64,000 nt of DNA, from positions 332,485 through 396,484 of the forward strand of contig NZ_JAPHUF010000007.1 of the NCBI RefSeq assembly GCF_026196735.1. The letters run 5' to 3'. Origin of the DNA: Sulfurimonas sp. (GTDB taxonomy: Bacteria; Campylobacterota; Campylobacteria; Campylobacterales; Sulfurimonadaceae). The position numbers were made by a program, and so were the translations under genes. Shown here piece after piece: positions 1 through 11,585 of the stretch. Within the stretch, counting starts at the first letter, position 1. Each line of letters opens with the position of its first letter. The notes beneath the pieces were generated by a model that saw nothing but the letters and a program-made list of their open reading frames with translations, did not search any database and was not told the DNA's origin.

Positions 1-1236
1 GTTTTACTGCCGACGATATTGGCGGTGCTGCCTATTAAACCTGCAAAAATGAATCATTTAAATAGCTCTATGCGGATGGATAAATTTTTAATCTTTATTG
101 CTAATTTTAGTTTTAACCATGCTAAAACGATTGTGCTTCTTGGTATCGCTGTTTTTGTTGCCTCTGTTTACTTTGCTGCAGGTATCAAGTTAGAACACGA
201 ATCCCTTAGTTGGCTGCCTGAGAGCTCGTCAGTCAGAATATCTACAGAGCTGTTTGATAAGGAACTTAAAGGCTCCGTAACTATGGAAGTTATTATAGAT
301 ACAAAAAAAGAGAATGGGCTTTATGATTCAGAACTTTTACAAAAAATAGATTTAGTCCGCAAAAAAGCTGAAGCCATAGAAAATGACAAATATTTTGTGG
401 GTAAGGGATGGAGTGTTGCTGAAGTCTTAAAAGAGATTCACAGAGCTTTGCATGAAAACAGGCAGAATTACTATGTTATAACAGATAATGACGCTCTGAT
501 ACCGCAAGAGTTTTTGCTTTTTGAAAACAGCGGCAGTGACGATTTGGAAGATTTTGTTGATTCATCCTTCTCTAAAACAAGATTGACCTTTAAGTTGAAA
601 TGGGTAGAAGCAGGTGAATATGGTGATCTAAACGAGGAACTTCGATCGCTTTTGAGAAGTGAATTAGGCGAGAGCGTAGATATTACAATAACGGGAATGA
701 TACCACTTTTTCATAGAACGATAGTAGCAGCCGGAAACACCCTTGTTTCTAGTTATGTAACTGCATTTATTCTTATCTCTCTTATAATGATTATACTGCT
801 TGGAAGTGTGAAAGTTGGTCTTGTAAGTATGATTCCAAACATTTTACCGGTTGTTATGACTTTGGCATTTATGAATGTAACCGGTATGCCGCTGGATATG
901 TTTACTATGCTTATAGGAGCGATTATAATCGGTCTGTCTGTTGATGATACGGTTCACTTCTTTCATAACTTTTCAAGATATCACAATCAAGGTTTAGGTG
1001 CTAAAAAAGCCATAGAAGAGACTATGCTGGGAACTGGTAGGGCGATGATAGCAACGACTATTGTTTTAGCTCTTGGTTTTTATGTTTATATATTTGCTAC
1101 GATGAGTAACATTGTAAACTTTGGTATATTGACTGGAGGGGCTATTATTGTTGCTCTTATAGCAGATATCTTGCTTGCTCCTGCACTACTAAAACTAATA
1201 TTCAAAGATGAAAGAAGAGACTTCAAAAACTTATAG
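1..1236 (+). CDS. RND/MMPL-family exporter, C-terminal part (5' end outside window)
   Basis: Frame open from base 1 (VLPTILAVLPIKPAK...); multiple TM segments and RND motif GAIIIGLSVDDTVHFFHNF. Confidence 0.8.
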   Translation, partial: VLLPTILAVLPIKPAKMNHLNSSMRMDKFLIFIANFSFNHAKTIVLLGIAVFVASVYFAAGIKLEHESLSWLPESSSVRISTELFDKELKGSVTMEVIIDTKKENGLYDSELLQKIDLVRKKAEAIENDKYFVGKGWSVAEVLKEIHRALHENRQNYYVITDNDALIPQEFLLFENSGSDDLEDFVDSSFSKTRLTFKLKWVEAGEYGDLNEELRSLLRSELGESVDITITGMIPLFHRTIVAAGNTLVSSYVTAFILISLIMIILLGSVKVGLVSMIPNILPVVMTLAFMNVTGMPLDMFTMLIGAIIIGLSVDDTVHFFHNFSRYHNQGLGAKKAIEETMLGTGRAMIATTIVLALGFYVYIFATMSNIVNFGILTGGAIIVALIADILLAPALLKLIFKDERRDFKNL

Positions 1237-2478
1237 CTATCTATTTGCTTTTTGTAGAGCTTTTTCTCTAAGCTTATCTTTTTTACTTTTGCTTTTGCCT
1301 TTGACGGGTGCCGGACCTTTTAGTTTTTTAGGAGCTTCTCCTTTTAGTTCAAACCCTTCTATCTGCTCAGGTGTTAGTTTTACCTTACATTTTTTCTCTA
1401 TAATGCCAAAATGGTCTTTATCCTCATGAGATACAAACGAGATAGCTATTCCTGATTTACCAGCTCTTGCAGTACGGCCTATGCGATGTATATAGTCTGT
1501 TGGTGAGCGTGGCAGATCAAAGTTGATTATACATGTGATATCGTTAATATCAAGACCCCTCGCAGCAATATCTGTTGCAAATAAAATACGGATTTTTTTA
1601 CTCTTAAAATCATTTAGAGTCTGTGTGCGCTCATCTTGGTAAAGGTCACCGTGAAATGATTCTGCCGAATAGCCATACTTTATGAACTTTGCAGCTATAT
1701 TGTCTGTAGCTCTTTTATTTGCCATAAATACAAGTACCTGTTCCCACTTCTCTGTATCAAGTAAATATCTTAGCAGTGGACCTCGATTTTCACGATTTAC
1801 TTCTATGACACGCTGAGTAACACTCTCAACTGTCGGTACTTTATTTTCTATCGTGATTTGAACAGGCTCTTGAGTGATTCTAGAAGCAATATCCAAAATC
1901 TTTTGAGGGTAGGTTGCTGAAAATAGAAGATTTTGACGCTTACTGGGTATCTCTTGGAGTATTACTTCAAGTTCTTCAGAAAAACCAAGATTTAGCATTT
2001 TATCTGCTTCATCAAGAACAAAAAAGTCAAGGTGAGAGAGGTTCATCTGTTTTTTTGTAAAAACATCAAGCAGTCTTCCGGATGTCGCCACCAAAATATC
2101 ACACCCTTTTTGAATAGCAAAAATCTGATCTCCAAGACTCTCGCCACCAATAACACTAACCACCTTTGGTTTTCTATCTAAATCTGCACCAAATGTATTA
2201 AAAGTATCCGCAACTTGAAGTGTAAGCTCACGAGTAGGTGTCAGAACTAATGCTTTTATCTTTGCTTTACCCTCACCGACATTTTTTGACCAAAGTTCTA
2301 AAATCGGCAAAACAAAACTAGCACTCTTTCCGCTTCCTGTCTGAGCCATAGCCATAACATCCTTGTGCTCAAGTACAAGAGGGATAACTTTTTCTTGTAC
2401 CGGTGTCGGTTTTGTATAGCCACTTTTTTTAAGCGCGTTTTGTATTTTTGCAGATAGTCCTAGTTTTGAAAATGGCAT
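1237..2478 (-). CDS. DEAD-box ATP-dependent RNA helicase (RhlE-like)
   Basis: AQTGSGKS, PTRELTLQ, VLDEADKMLN, SATYP, RGLDINDI, HRIGRTARAG motifs. Confidence 0.93.
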   Translation of the reverse strand: MPFSKLGLSAKIQNALKKSGYTKPTPVQEKVIPLVLEHKDVMAMAQTGSGKSASFVLPILELWSKNVGEGKAKIKALVLTPTRELTLQVADTFNTFGADLDRKPKVVSVIGGESLGDQIFAIQKGCDILVATSGRLLDVFTKKQMNLSHLDFFVLDEADKMLNLGFSEELEVILQEIPSKRQNLLFSATYPQKILDIASRITQEPVQITIENKVPTVESVTQRVIEVNRENRGPLLRYLLDTEKWEQVLVFMANKRATDNIAAKFIKYGYSAESFHGDLYQDERTQTLNDFKSKKIRILFATDIAARGLDINDITCIINFDLPRSPTDYIHRIGRTARAGKSGIAISFVSHEDKDHFGIIEKKCKVKLTPEQIEGFELKGEAPKKLKGPAPVKGKSKSKKDKLREKALQKANR

Positions 2479-2555
2479 TTGGTTTCCATTTTTATTTTAT
2501 TTACGCCGTTTATTGTAGCATTAATAATAAATCCTTTTTAATTAAGTTTATAATT

Positions 2556-4769
2556 TTAAAAAAACTTCTTTAGTAAGTCAGAACTACCGGATGCCGGAGA
2601 AAAGCTTGTGTTTATGCCACCTAAAGCATCTTGTTTTGAGTTAAGTAAAGAGCCAACATCACCAAGGTCCGCAGAAAGCCCTTCGCTTGAGCCTCCTGCT
2701 TTTTCCATTATGCCTGCTGTAAGCTCTTTTTCAAATCCTTTGGTCGCTTTTGAGACCATTGACTTCATACCCGAAGCTAGTTGTTTGTCTAGGTCACTTT
2801 TTACTTTAATATCTGGTTTTTTAATATCTCCGTTTAGAGATATATCTAAGTTGAACTTTGAGATGCCAGAGAGCAGGTCGTTTACAAGTTTTTGCGAAGG
2901 CATTGCAAGTTTCACTTCTTCAACGCTTACATTGCTTTTTGCTTTTATATTCATATCTGATACCTCACCATCAAATTTTGCATTTGCAACTATATCATTC
3001 ATGCTTAAGGCCTTTATATCAAGTGCAGCTGTTTTAAAACCTGTAGCTTTTACATCGAAGTATGTATGTGCTTTTTCACCGCGTCTGTCATCAAGAATAT
3101 CCACGGTTATTTTTTTGTACTGTTTGCCTGTAGCATCTGCATGAACCATCATAGGTTTCCAATAGAGTTTTTGGTTGCTTGAGAGATCTTTTACTTTTAC
3201 CTCTAAAGTATCTTCTTTTAGTTTTATATTTATATTTGACTCTTTAATAACAAGCTCTGGAATCTCTGAAAGATTGGCATACTTAATCCATCTTCCTTCC
3301 CCGCGAGGAGGAGCAACTTCTTTAACTTCTTTTTTAGAGCCGTCATTTAAGTACGGACGCAACATTTCATAATATTTCAGTGCTTTTTGCATATACATGT
3401 CAATCTCATCGCTCATAAGCGTACCTATAAGGTTGGCTCCACCGCTTGCACTCAAAGAGTACTTCTCTTTAAGACGGTCTATGTCTTGTTGGGGAAGATT
3501 TTTAAGCTCATAAATCTGTTTTTTTAAGCGTTTTTGGTCTGCATCAAAATCTTTTTGTAGAGATGTATACTTATTTTTTAAGCTGGTTATTTTTGATTTT
3601 AGTTTATCTATATCACTCTTAGCAGAAGCTATTTTTGAGATGTCTGCATTTTGCAGACTTTTTTGCAGCGCGGCAGCATCTGCTTTTATCTCATCCACTT
3701 CATTTGTATTTTTTAGCTCAGATAAGATTTTTGTCCACTTATCTTTGGTCGCTTGTATGTCAGCACGCAGCTTTTGAGCTTCTGTAACCGACTTTAGTTC
3801 CTCTTTAGCTAAGATATCATCTACGCTTGGAATAGAAAACGGATTGCTTATCGTTGATGATGACTTTTTATCTTTAGTAGCGGCAGTAGCTTGTGTCTGT
3901 GAAATATAAGTGCTGTCGTAAGGATCTGCTGCAACTTTTCTTTTTTCATTAAAAGCCAAGGCATTTATATTTAGTTTCTCTATCATTGCTTTTTTCTCAA
4001 CTAAAGCAGAAAAACCAAGGTCAAACTCTACATCTTCAACTTGAACGAGGTTATGTGTCAGCTTGTCTTTGTCTGCCACTTCTATGCCAGATATCTTTAC
4101 ATTTAGGTCTGAAAAACTTGAGCTAAAATCTTTAACACTTACCTTAGTTTGCAAAGAATACGAAAGCCCTTTTTCTATAGCCATACGAGCTAAAGGGTCA
4201 AAAATCACAACAAAAATTATAATTATTGCAGCTGTTAAGCCTCCAAAAACACCAAGCCCCCACCAGCGAAAAAATGAACTTGATTTTGCTTCTTCATTAA
4301 AAAGGTTCATCCAGCGAGTAAGTTTCCACTCGTTTAGTTTTATGCCTATCTGCTCTCTGTATAGAGTTACAACTTTGTTTAAAATTAACAGCATTGGAAT
4401 AGCAAGTATAGTTGAAACAACTACTGAACCGGTCACGAGTGTATAGTTAAACGAGCTCCATCTAAACAACGCCGAGTTATACATGGAAGTAAATAGAGCA
4501 TTTAAAGCATCATTTGTGAGTACTGTGTAACCAATAGACTCAAAAAGCGGGTCAAAGAGATAACCAACACCGCTAAATATCACAGTAAAAAGAAGAAAAA
4601 GTCCAAAATTCACATTTAAAATAAGTGCTATCAAAAGAATATCTAAAAGTATAAGAGAAAAGGATGGTAAAAATCCGGCGAACATTGCCAGGACTATTGC
4701 CCCTGAGAGTTGCCATGACTGACCTGAAGAGTTTAGAGCCTTAAACAGTTTGCGTGCAAGTTTAAACAT
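2556..4769 (-). CDS. Large membrane protein resembling a TIGR03546-like N-terminus fused to a TIGR03545-like C-terminus
   Basis: N-terminal TM region, coiled coil, AsmA-like beta-rich C-terminal region. Confidence 0.6.
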   Translation of the reverse strand: MFKLARKLFKALNSSGQSWQLSGAIVLAMFAGFLPSFSLILLDILLIALILNVNFGLFLLFTVIFSGVGYLFDPLFESIGYTVLTNDALNALFTSMYNSALFRWSSFNYTLVTGSVVVSTILAIPMLLILNKVVTLYREQIGIKLNEWKLTRWMNLFNEEAKSSSFFRWWGLGVFGGLTAAIIIIFVVIFDPLARMAIEKGLSYSLQTKVSVKDFSSSFSDLNVKISGIEVADKDKLTHNLVQVEDVEFDLGFSALVEKKAMIEKLNINALAFNEKRKVAADPYDSTYISQTQATAATKDKKSSSTISNPFSIPSVDDILAKEELKSVTEAQKLRADIQATKDKWTKILSELKNTNEVDEIKADAAALQKSLQNADISKIASAKSDIDKLKSKITSLKNKYTSLQKDFDADQKRLKKQIYELKNLPQQDIDRLKEKYSLSASGGANLIGTLMSDEIDMYMQKALKYYEMLRPYLNDGSKKEVKEVAPPRGEGRWIKYANLSEIPELVIKESNINIKLKEDTLEVKVKDLSSNQKLYWKPMMVHADATGKQYKKITVDILDDRRGEKAHTYFDVKATGFKTAALDIKALSMNDIVANAKFDGEVSDMNIKAKSNVSVEEVKLAMPSQKLVNDLLSGISKFNLDISLNGDIKKPDIKVKSDLDKQLASGMKSMVSKATKGFEKELTAGIMEKAGGSSEGLSADLGDVGSLLNSKQDALGGINTSFSPASGSSDLLKKFF

Positions 4770-4897
4770 TTTTAATCCTTATAGAATAATTTGACTATTA
4801 TATACTAAGTCAATTAAAAACAATCAAATTGTATAACTGAAATATATTATTGTTTGTGTTTTGGTATACTTGCTGCTGTAAAAAAACTAAATATTAC

Positions 4898-6147
<1,250 letters not shown>

Positions 6148-6384
6148 TCAACTTCTACATGTAGTGTCCAGAATTCTTCTGGGTGCTTTTATTGTTTTAA
6201 ATTTACACCTCAAGATAGGTGGAACTTTGCCCTGTTTTATGACACTTCAAAAACTCTTAAAAATTTAGCTTATACAAAAGGTTACATAACTAATATGAAA
6301 TTACTTTTGTATTGTTATTTAAGCGCAAAGCATAATATATATTGCTACTATCTTCCTAAATTATAGTTAATAAAAGGTAAAAAA

Positions 6385-6630
6385 ATGAGCTTATCTGCAA
6401 GTGAACCGCAAAAATACACTCTTGAAGAAATAGAACTTGAAATTGCAGAGTTAAAGAAAAAAATCATATTATCAAAAGTTAACCATCACATGCATTTACA
6501 TTTATGCATTCCCAGTTTCGGACTTTGGCCAATTGTTTGGGGCTACATTACTGTAGCTGCAAAGATCGAAAGAAATAAATATAAAAAAAGGTTAAACGAA
6601 TTAACTAAAGAAAAAGAACTTTTAGTATAA
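6385..6630 (+). CDS. Small hypothetical protein with hydrophobic segment and His-rich motif (HHMHLHL)
   Basis: ORF only. Confidence 0.45.
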   Translation: MSLSASEPQKYTLEEIELEIAELKKKIILSKVNHHMHLHLCIPSFGLWPIVWGYITVAAKIERNKYKKRLNELTKEKELLV

Positions 6631-6687
6631 AGTTTAATTCTAAAAAAAGTAAAATATTTTTTCCCGCTCCCGTGCTGTGTTTAAGAG

Positions 6688-7257
6688 CTATATTTTACTT
6701 TTAACGAAACTTCCCATTTCAGAAACTATTGTCTCGATAGTCCCTTCGCCACTTATTACATGCAAAAGATTTTTTGACTTATAAAAAGATTGAATGTCCG
6801 CTAAAGGCTCTGTGTAAACTTTCATACGATTATTAAAAACCTCTGTGTTGTCATCAGCACCGCGGGCGCGACCAAGAACTCTATCGCGAGCTGTATCTTC
6901 ACTAACACGAACTTCGATAACGCTAGTAAGCTCTAAAGAAGAGTCTTTGCTAAGATACTCATCTAAAGCATTTAACTGCTCCATGCTTCTAGGATAACCG
7001 TCTATAATAATAGTGTCAGTAGGAGCATTTTTAATAGCATTAGTTATAGTTTTTATTGCTACTTCAATTGGAACGATTAAACCTTTAGAGATGTACTTAT
7101 CTATCTCTAAACCAAGCTCACTCTTTGTTGCAACTTCTGCTCTTAACATGTCGCCGGTAGAGTAGTGTGTTATTTTGTCATTTTGCTTTGCTATTAACTG
7201 GGCATCTGTAGTTTTACCAGAGCCTGGAGCTCCGATAATAAGAAATAGTTTTTTCAT
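6688..7257 (-). CDS. adk: Second adenylate kinase (short form)
   Basis: [31 protein letters not shown]; no long LID. Confidence 0.88.
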   Translation of the reverse strand: MKKLFLIIGAPGSGKTTDAQLIAKQNDKITHYSTGDMLRAEVATKSELGLEIDKYISKGLIVPIEVAIKTITNAIKNAPTDTIIIDGYPRSMEQLNALDEYLSKDSSLELTSVIEVRVSEDTARDRVLGRARGADDNTEVFNNRMKVYTEPLADIQSFYKSKNLLHVISGEGTIETIVSEMGSFVKSKI

Positions 7258-7265
7258 AAGTGGGA

Positions 7266-9023
7266 CTATTTAGTAGCTTGTTCGCGCAAACGAATATGTA
7301 AATCGCGAAGCTGATTGTTATCAACAGCACTTGGCGCTTTTGTAAGAATACAAGAAGCTTTTTGAGTTTTAGGAAATGCAATAACATCTCTAATACTTGC
7401 TTTTTTAGTTATAAGCATCATTAATCTGTCAAAACCTAAAGCAAAACCACCGTGTGGAGGTGCTCCAAATTTAAGTGCATCTAGTAAGAAACCAAATTTT
7501 TCTTGTGCTTCTTCTTCATCTATTCCAAGAAGTTTAAATACTTCATTTTGAACTTCTTCTTTATGAATACGGATAGACCCACCACCAAGCTCAGTACCGT
7601 TTAAAACAATATCGTAAGCGATAGATTCTATATCTTCAATATCTTCTTTATCAGTGTCTTTAGGCATAGTAAACGGATGGTGAAGTGCTTTTACACGACC
7701 ATCTTCAATTTCAAACATTGGAAAATCAACTACCCATACAAATTCAAATGCATTTTCATCTACAAGATTCATTTTTTCATGCTCAGCAATAAAATTTCTT
7801 AATCTTCCCATATAATCCCATACAGTTTTTTTATCGCCAGCACCAAAAAACACAACATCGCCAACTTGCATATCAAGTCTCTCAACTAAAAGTGTTATGT
7901 CATCTTCGCTAAAGAACTTGATAAGTGGACCTTTAAGGCCATCTTCTTTCATTTGAAAATAACCAAGACCATGAGCACCAAATTTGCGTACATAATCTTC
8001 AAATGTTTTCATCTCACGCTTAGAAAACACTAAATCTGCACCAGGAACTTTAAGTGCTTTAATACGGTTAGTATTTGGCTTTTTAGCAATGTTTGTAAAA
8101 ATTTCGTTGTCACATCTCTCAAAAATATCTATAACATCCACCATTTTAAGGTCGTACCTCATGTCAGGTTTATCAGAACCATACCACTCCATAGCATTTG
8201 TATGTGTTATACGGTTAAATGGAGCTTGAACTTCAACACCACAAGCTTTAAACATAGCAGTTAGAAGATCCTCAGCTACTTTTATAACATCTTCTTGATT
8301 ACAAAAACTCATCTCAACATCTATTTGAGTAAATTCTGGTTGTCTGTCAGCTCTTAAGTCTTCATCACGGAAGCATTTTGCTATTTGGAAGTATCTGTCA
8401 AATCCGCCAACCATTAAAAGTTGTTTGAAAAGTTGTGGAGATTGAGGTAGTGCGTAGAATTCGCCGCTGTGAACACGAGATGGAACTAAATAATCTCTAG
8501 CACCCTCTGGAGTTGATTTAGTTAAAATTGGAGTCTCAACTTCTAAAAAACCGTTTTCATCAAGAATATTTCTAGCCGCGATTGCCGCTTTAGAACGAAG
8601 ACGAAACACTTCATACATGTCAGGGTCACGAAGTTCTAAGTAGCGGTATTTTAGTGTAGTTTCTTCACCAACACTTTTATCGCCAATTACAAATGGAAGT
8701 GCAGCTGATTTATTCTCAATGATAAGTTCATTAACTATAATCTCAATAGCACCTGTTTTTAGTCTTGGGTTAGTTAAACCTTCACCACGAAGACGAACAG
8801 TACCTTTTGCAATAAGAACAAACTCATCACGAACACTATCTGCAACTTTATGTGCTGCTGCACCATCTTCTGGGTCACATGTAAGTTGAATAAGACCTGT
8901 TTTGTCTCTTAAATCGATAAAGATAATTCCACCGTGGTCACGGTAGTTGTTTGCCCAACCAGTTAGAACAACATCTTGTCCTACATTTGCTTCATTTAAA
9001 TCTGTACAATAATGACTTCTCAT
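7266..9023 (-). CDS. aspS: Aspartyl-tRNA synthetase (Asp/Asx)
   Basis: Class II aa[10 protein letters not shown]..., [32 protein letters not shown]. Confidence 0.97.
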   Translation of the reverse strand: MRSHYCTDLNEANVGQDVVLTGWANNYRDHGGIIFIDLRDKTGLIQLTCDPEDGAAAHKVADSVRDEFVLIAKGTVRLRGEGLTNPRLKTGAIEIIVNELIIENKSAALPFVIGDKSVGEETTLKYRYLELRDPDMYEVFRLRSKAAIAARNILDENGFLEVETPILTKSTPEGARDYLVPSRVHSGEFYALPQSPQLFKQLLMVGGFDRYFQIAKCFRDEDLRADRQPEFTQIDVEMSFCNQEDVIKVAEDLLTAMFKACGVEVQAPFNRITHTNAMEWYGSDKPDMRYDLKMVDVIDIFERCDNEIFTNIAKKPNTNRIKALKVPGADLVFSKREMKTFEDYVRKFGAHGLGYFQMKEDGLKGPLIKFFSEDDITLLVERLDMQVGDVVFFGAGDKKTVWDYMGRLRNFIAEHEKMNLVDENAFEFVWVVDFPMFEIEDGRVKALHHPFTMPKDTDKEDIEDIESIAYDIVLNGTELGGGSIRIHKEEVQNEVFKLLGIDEEEAQEKFGFLLDALKFGAPPHGGFALGFDRLMMLITKKASIRDVIAFPKTQKASCILTKAPSAVDNNQLRDLHIRLREQATK

Positions 9024-9066
9024 AAAATAGAGTCCTGCTAAATAATTTTCGCGATTATATCGAAAC

Positions 9067-9387
9067 TTAGCTTATAATTTCTTCAATGTCCTGAGAAAGA
9101 ACGACACCTTCTCTTCTGTAAAGAATGGTGTCGCTGTCTTTGTATATGACCATCGTAGGAAGTCTGTGGACATGATACTGCTCTGCAAGATCTTGACAAT
9201 CATTGCAGTCAATAAGTAAAAGAGATACATTTTCATTATCTTCTTCTAAATCTTCAAGTTCACTTTCAAGCGCATGACATGCATCACAAAACTCTGAGCC
9301 AAATTTCAATATAACTATCTGATTTTTGGCAAATTCTTGCGCCATAATGTTGTGAAACTCTATCTCTTGTATCTCAAAAACTGCCAT
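9067..9387 (-). CDS. Thioredoxin-family protein
   Basis: [13 protein letters not shown] active-site-like Cxx[11 protein letters not shown]. Confidence 0.8.
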   Translation of the reverse strand: MAVFEIQEIEFHNIMAQEFAKNQIVILKFGSEFCDACHALESELEDLEEDNENVSLLLIDCNDCQDLAEQYHVHRLPTMVIYKDSDTILYRREGVVLSQDIEEIIS

Positions 9388-9493
9388 TATTTCTCTCTTG
9401 TTTTCTTATTTGTGCAAATTCTAGCATATATATTTGTATATATAGTCAAATAAACAGTAGGAATAAAAATTGCTTGTTACATATAATTAAGGA

Positions 9494-9931
9494 GTGTTTT
9501 TGATAGGTATTAATAGCTACAATTCCAGTATTTCCACTGCTCTAAATACATCACAACAAAACTACAACAGAAGTAGTGAGACAAAAAATTCTGAAACAAA
9601 GAGAGTCTCTGAAGCTCAAGACTTTTACGATATAGCTAATAGTTATGATGTTAAAAACATTAGTGTTGGTGAAACGGCTGCTTTGTCCAAAGAGTTGTAC
9701 AATAAAGAAGAGATCACTATAAAAGAACATGTAATGCTGTCTTCTGATGATAGAAGTTCTCAAGCAGATAAAAATGGAAACTATAATTTGATAGAAGAGT
9801 TTAAAACCAGAATGGAGCTAAATAAAAAACTAAGCGAAGAACAAAGTTTGAAAAACAACAAAGAAATCTTAGAAATTCTTACAAAACTAGATACCCTCAA
9901 ATCAAGACAACCTTTAGATATAAAGATTTAA
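9494..9931 (+). CDS. Hypothetical protein
   Basis: ORF only, non-overlapping. Confidence 0.5.
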   Translation: MFLIGINSYNSSISTALNTSQQNYNRSSETKNSETKRVSEAQDFYDIANSYDVKNISVGETAALSKELYNKEEITIKEHVMLSSDDRSSQADKNGNYNLIEEFKTRMELNKKLSEEQSLKNNKEILEILTKLDTLKSRQPLDIKI

Positions 9932-10010
9932 CCCTGCAAAATTACGCTATCGTTGAGTTTTGATTGCAAAAAACTGTATAATCAACAAAATATTTTAAAA
10001 AGAGTCGCGT

Positions 10011-10865
10011 TTGAACAGTAAAAAAATCAAAACCGTTGGTGTAGTTTTAAGACCATCAACCCCCGAACTAAAAGATAGCTACAATAAGCTAAAAAAAATT
10101 TTCAACACTTATGACATAACTGTGCTTATAGAAGATAATAGTGCAAAAATGATAGGACTTGATGGAAAGGACTTTAAAAGTATCTGCCTTGATTGTGATT
10201 TCATAGTTAGTATTGGTGGAGATGGAACACTGATATCTACCGTTAGAAAATCATTTGATTTTGAAATACCGATACTCGGTATTCACGCTGGAAACTTAGG
10301 CTTTTTAGCGGATCTTTCCATAGATGAACTTGACTCTTTTGTTCAAAAAATAATTAAAGGCGAGTATATAGTTGATGATAGAGTGGTTCTTGAAGCGACA
10401 GTTATTAAAAACTCTAAAAAAGTTAAGATATACGCTTTTAATGACATCGTATTGACGCGTACAAGAGTTTCAAATATGATACATATTGAGACTTTAATCG
10501 ACTCCAAATCTTTTAACACTTACTATGGTGATGGTGTAATAGTCTCAACACCAACCGGCTCTACAGCATATAATCTCTCCGCCGGCGGACCTGTGTTGCT
10601 GCCGATGACAAATGTGTTTTCCCTAACGCCGATATGCCCACACTCTTTAACTCAAAGACCCGTTGTACTTCCGGGAAAATTTGCAATAGAGATGAAAACA
10701 TCAGAAGAGAGAGCCTTAATAATCATAGATGGACAAGATGTACATGAGCTTGAGCTAGGGGAGAGTGTACATATAAGACTAGCAACTAAAACTGTCAAGC
10801 TTATGCACAAAGACGACTATAACTATTTTGATGTACTAAAAGAAAAATTAAGATGGGGTGATTAG
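10011..10865 (+). CDS. nadK: NAD kinase
   Basis: GGDGTLIS, PTGSTAYNLSAGGP motifs; TTG start. Confidence 0.95.
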   Translation: MNSKKIKTVGVVLRPSTPELKDSYNKLKKIFNTYDITVLIEDNSAKMIGLDGKDFKSICLDCDFIVSIGGDGTLISTVRKSFDFEIPILGIHAGNLGFLADLSIDELDSFVQKIIKGEYIVDDRVVLEATVIKNSKKVKIYAFNDIVLTRTRVSNMIHIETLIDSKSFNTYYGDGVIVSTPTGSTAYNLSAGGPVLLPMTNVFSLTPICPHSLTQRPVVLPGKFAIEMKTSEERALIIIDGQDVHELELGESVHIRLATKTVKLMHKDDYNYFDVLKEKLRWGD

Positions 10866-10867
10866 TC

Positions 10868-11380
10868 TTAATGTTTATCTAGAGAGTACTTTTTCCAAGC
10901 TTGTTTGGCTTTGTCAAAATTAGCATTTTTTGATTTTTTAACTAAAGCTGCACCTTTTTTAAGATCTTTTTTCACTCCCGATCCGGTTACAAAAAGCATG
11001 CCAAGATTGTACTGGGCTTCTGCTCCTTCTTTATCTATTGCTGATTCAAATAGATTGATAGCTAGTTTGTTTTTTTCGCTGCTTCCCAAATTTTTATAAT
11101 AAGAAAGAGCTACGGTTATAAGAATAGTCTCGTCATTTTTGTTGAAAGTTTTAGCAAGTAAAGAGGCAGCCTTTTTAACATCTAGTTCTACATCATCTCC
11201 TCGTAAATATAGTAATCCCAACATAAACTGTGACTCTATTTCCCCAGCTTGAGCGCCTTTTTCCCAAAAACTAACAGCCGTCTTTATATCATCATCCCCA
11301 TATGCCTCATCACCTTTTTCATAATAGCTTGCAAGTAATACCGTCGTAAAAAGTATTGTGGTAAGGACATGTTTGAACAT
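10868..11380 (-). CDS. Sel1-like repeat protein
   Basis: Signal peptide; AQYNLGMLFVTGSGVKKDLKKGA repeats. Confidence 0.8.
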   Translation of the reverse strand: MFKHVLTTILFTTVLLASYYEKGDEAYGDDDIKTAVSFWEKGAQAGEIESQFMLGLLYLRGDDVELDVKKAASLLAKTFNKNDETILITVALSYYKNLGSSEKNKLAINLFESAIDKEGAEAQYNLGMLFVTGSGVKKDLKKGAALVKKSKNANFDKAKQAWKKYSLDKH

Positions 11381-11585
11381 TTTTTATATCTCCGTTTTTG
11401 TTTTGAATAATCAAGATTTTATACAATTGTATATATTATGTTAAAACTATATCATAAAATATACTATCAATAAATTAAAATATTGCATATTGACATAGAA
11501 TTATTTACATGTAATAAAAAGAGATAAAATTAAAGAGTTAATAATAACAAAGTATAATTTTAAAATATTTTACAAGGCTACCTGA

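Noticed and set aside
1208-1429. + strand ORF MKEETSKTYSYLFAF...
   Set aside because: Antisense to the conserved helicase C-terminus
2608-3144. 178-aa + strand ORF
   Set aside because: Antisense inside the 2556-4769 coding region, Ser/Phe-rich shadow ORF
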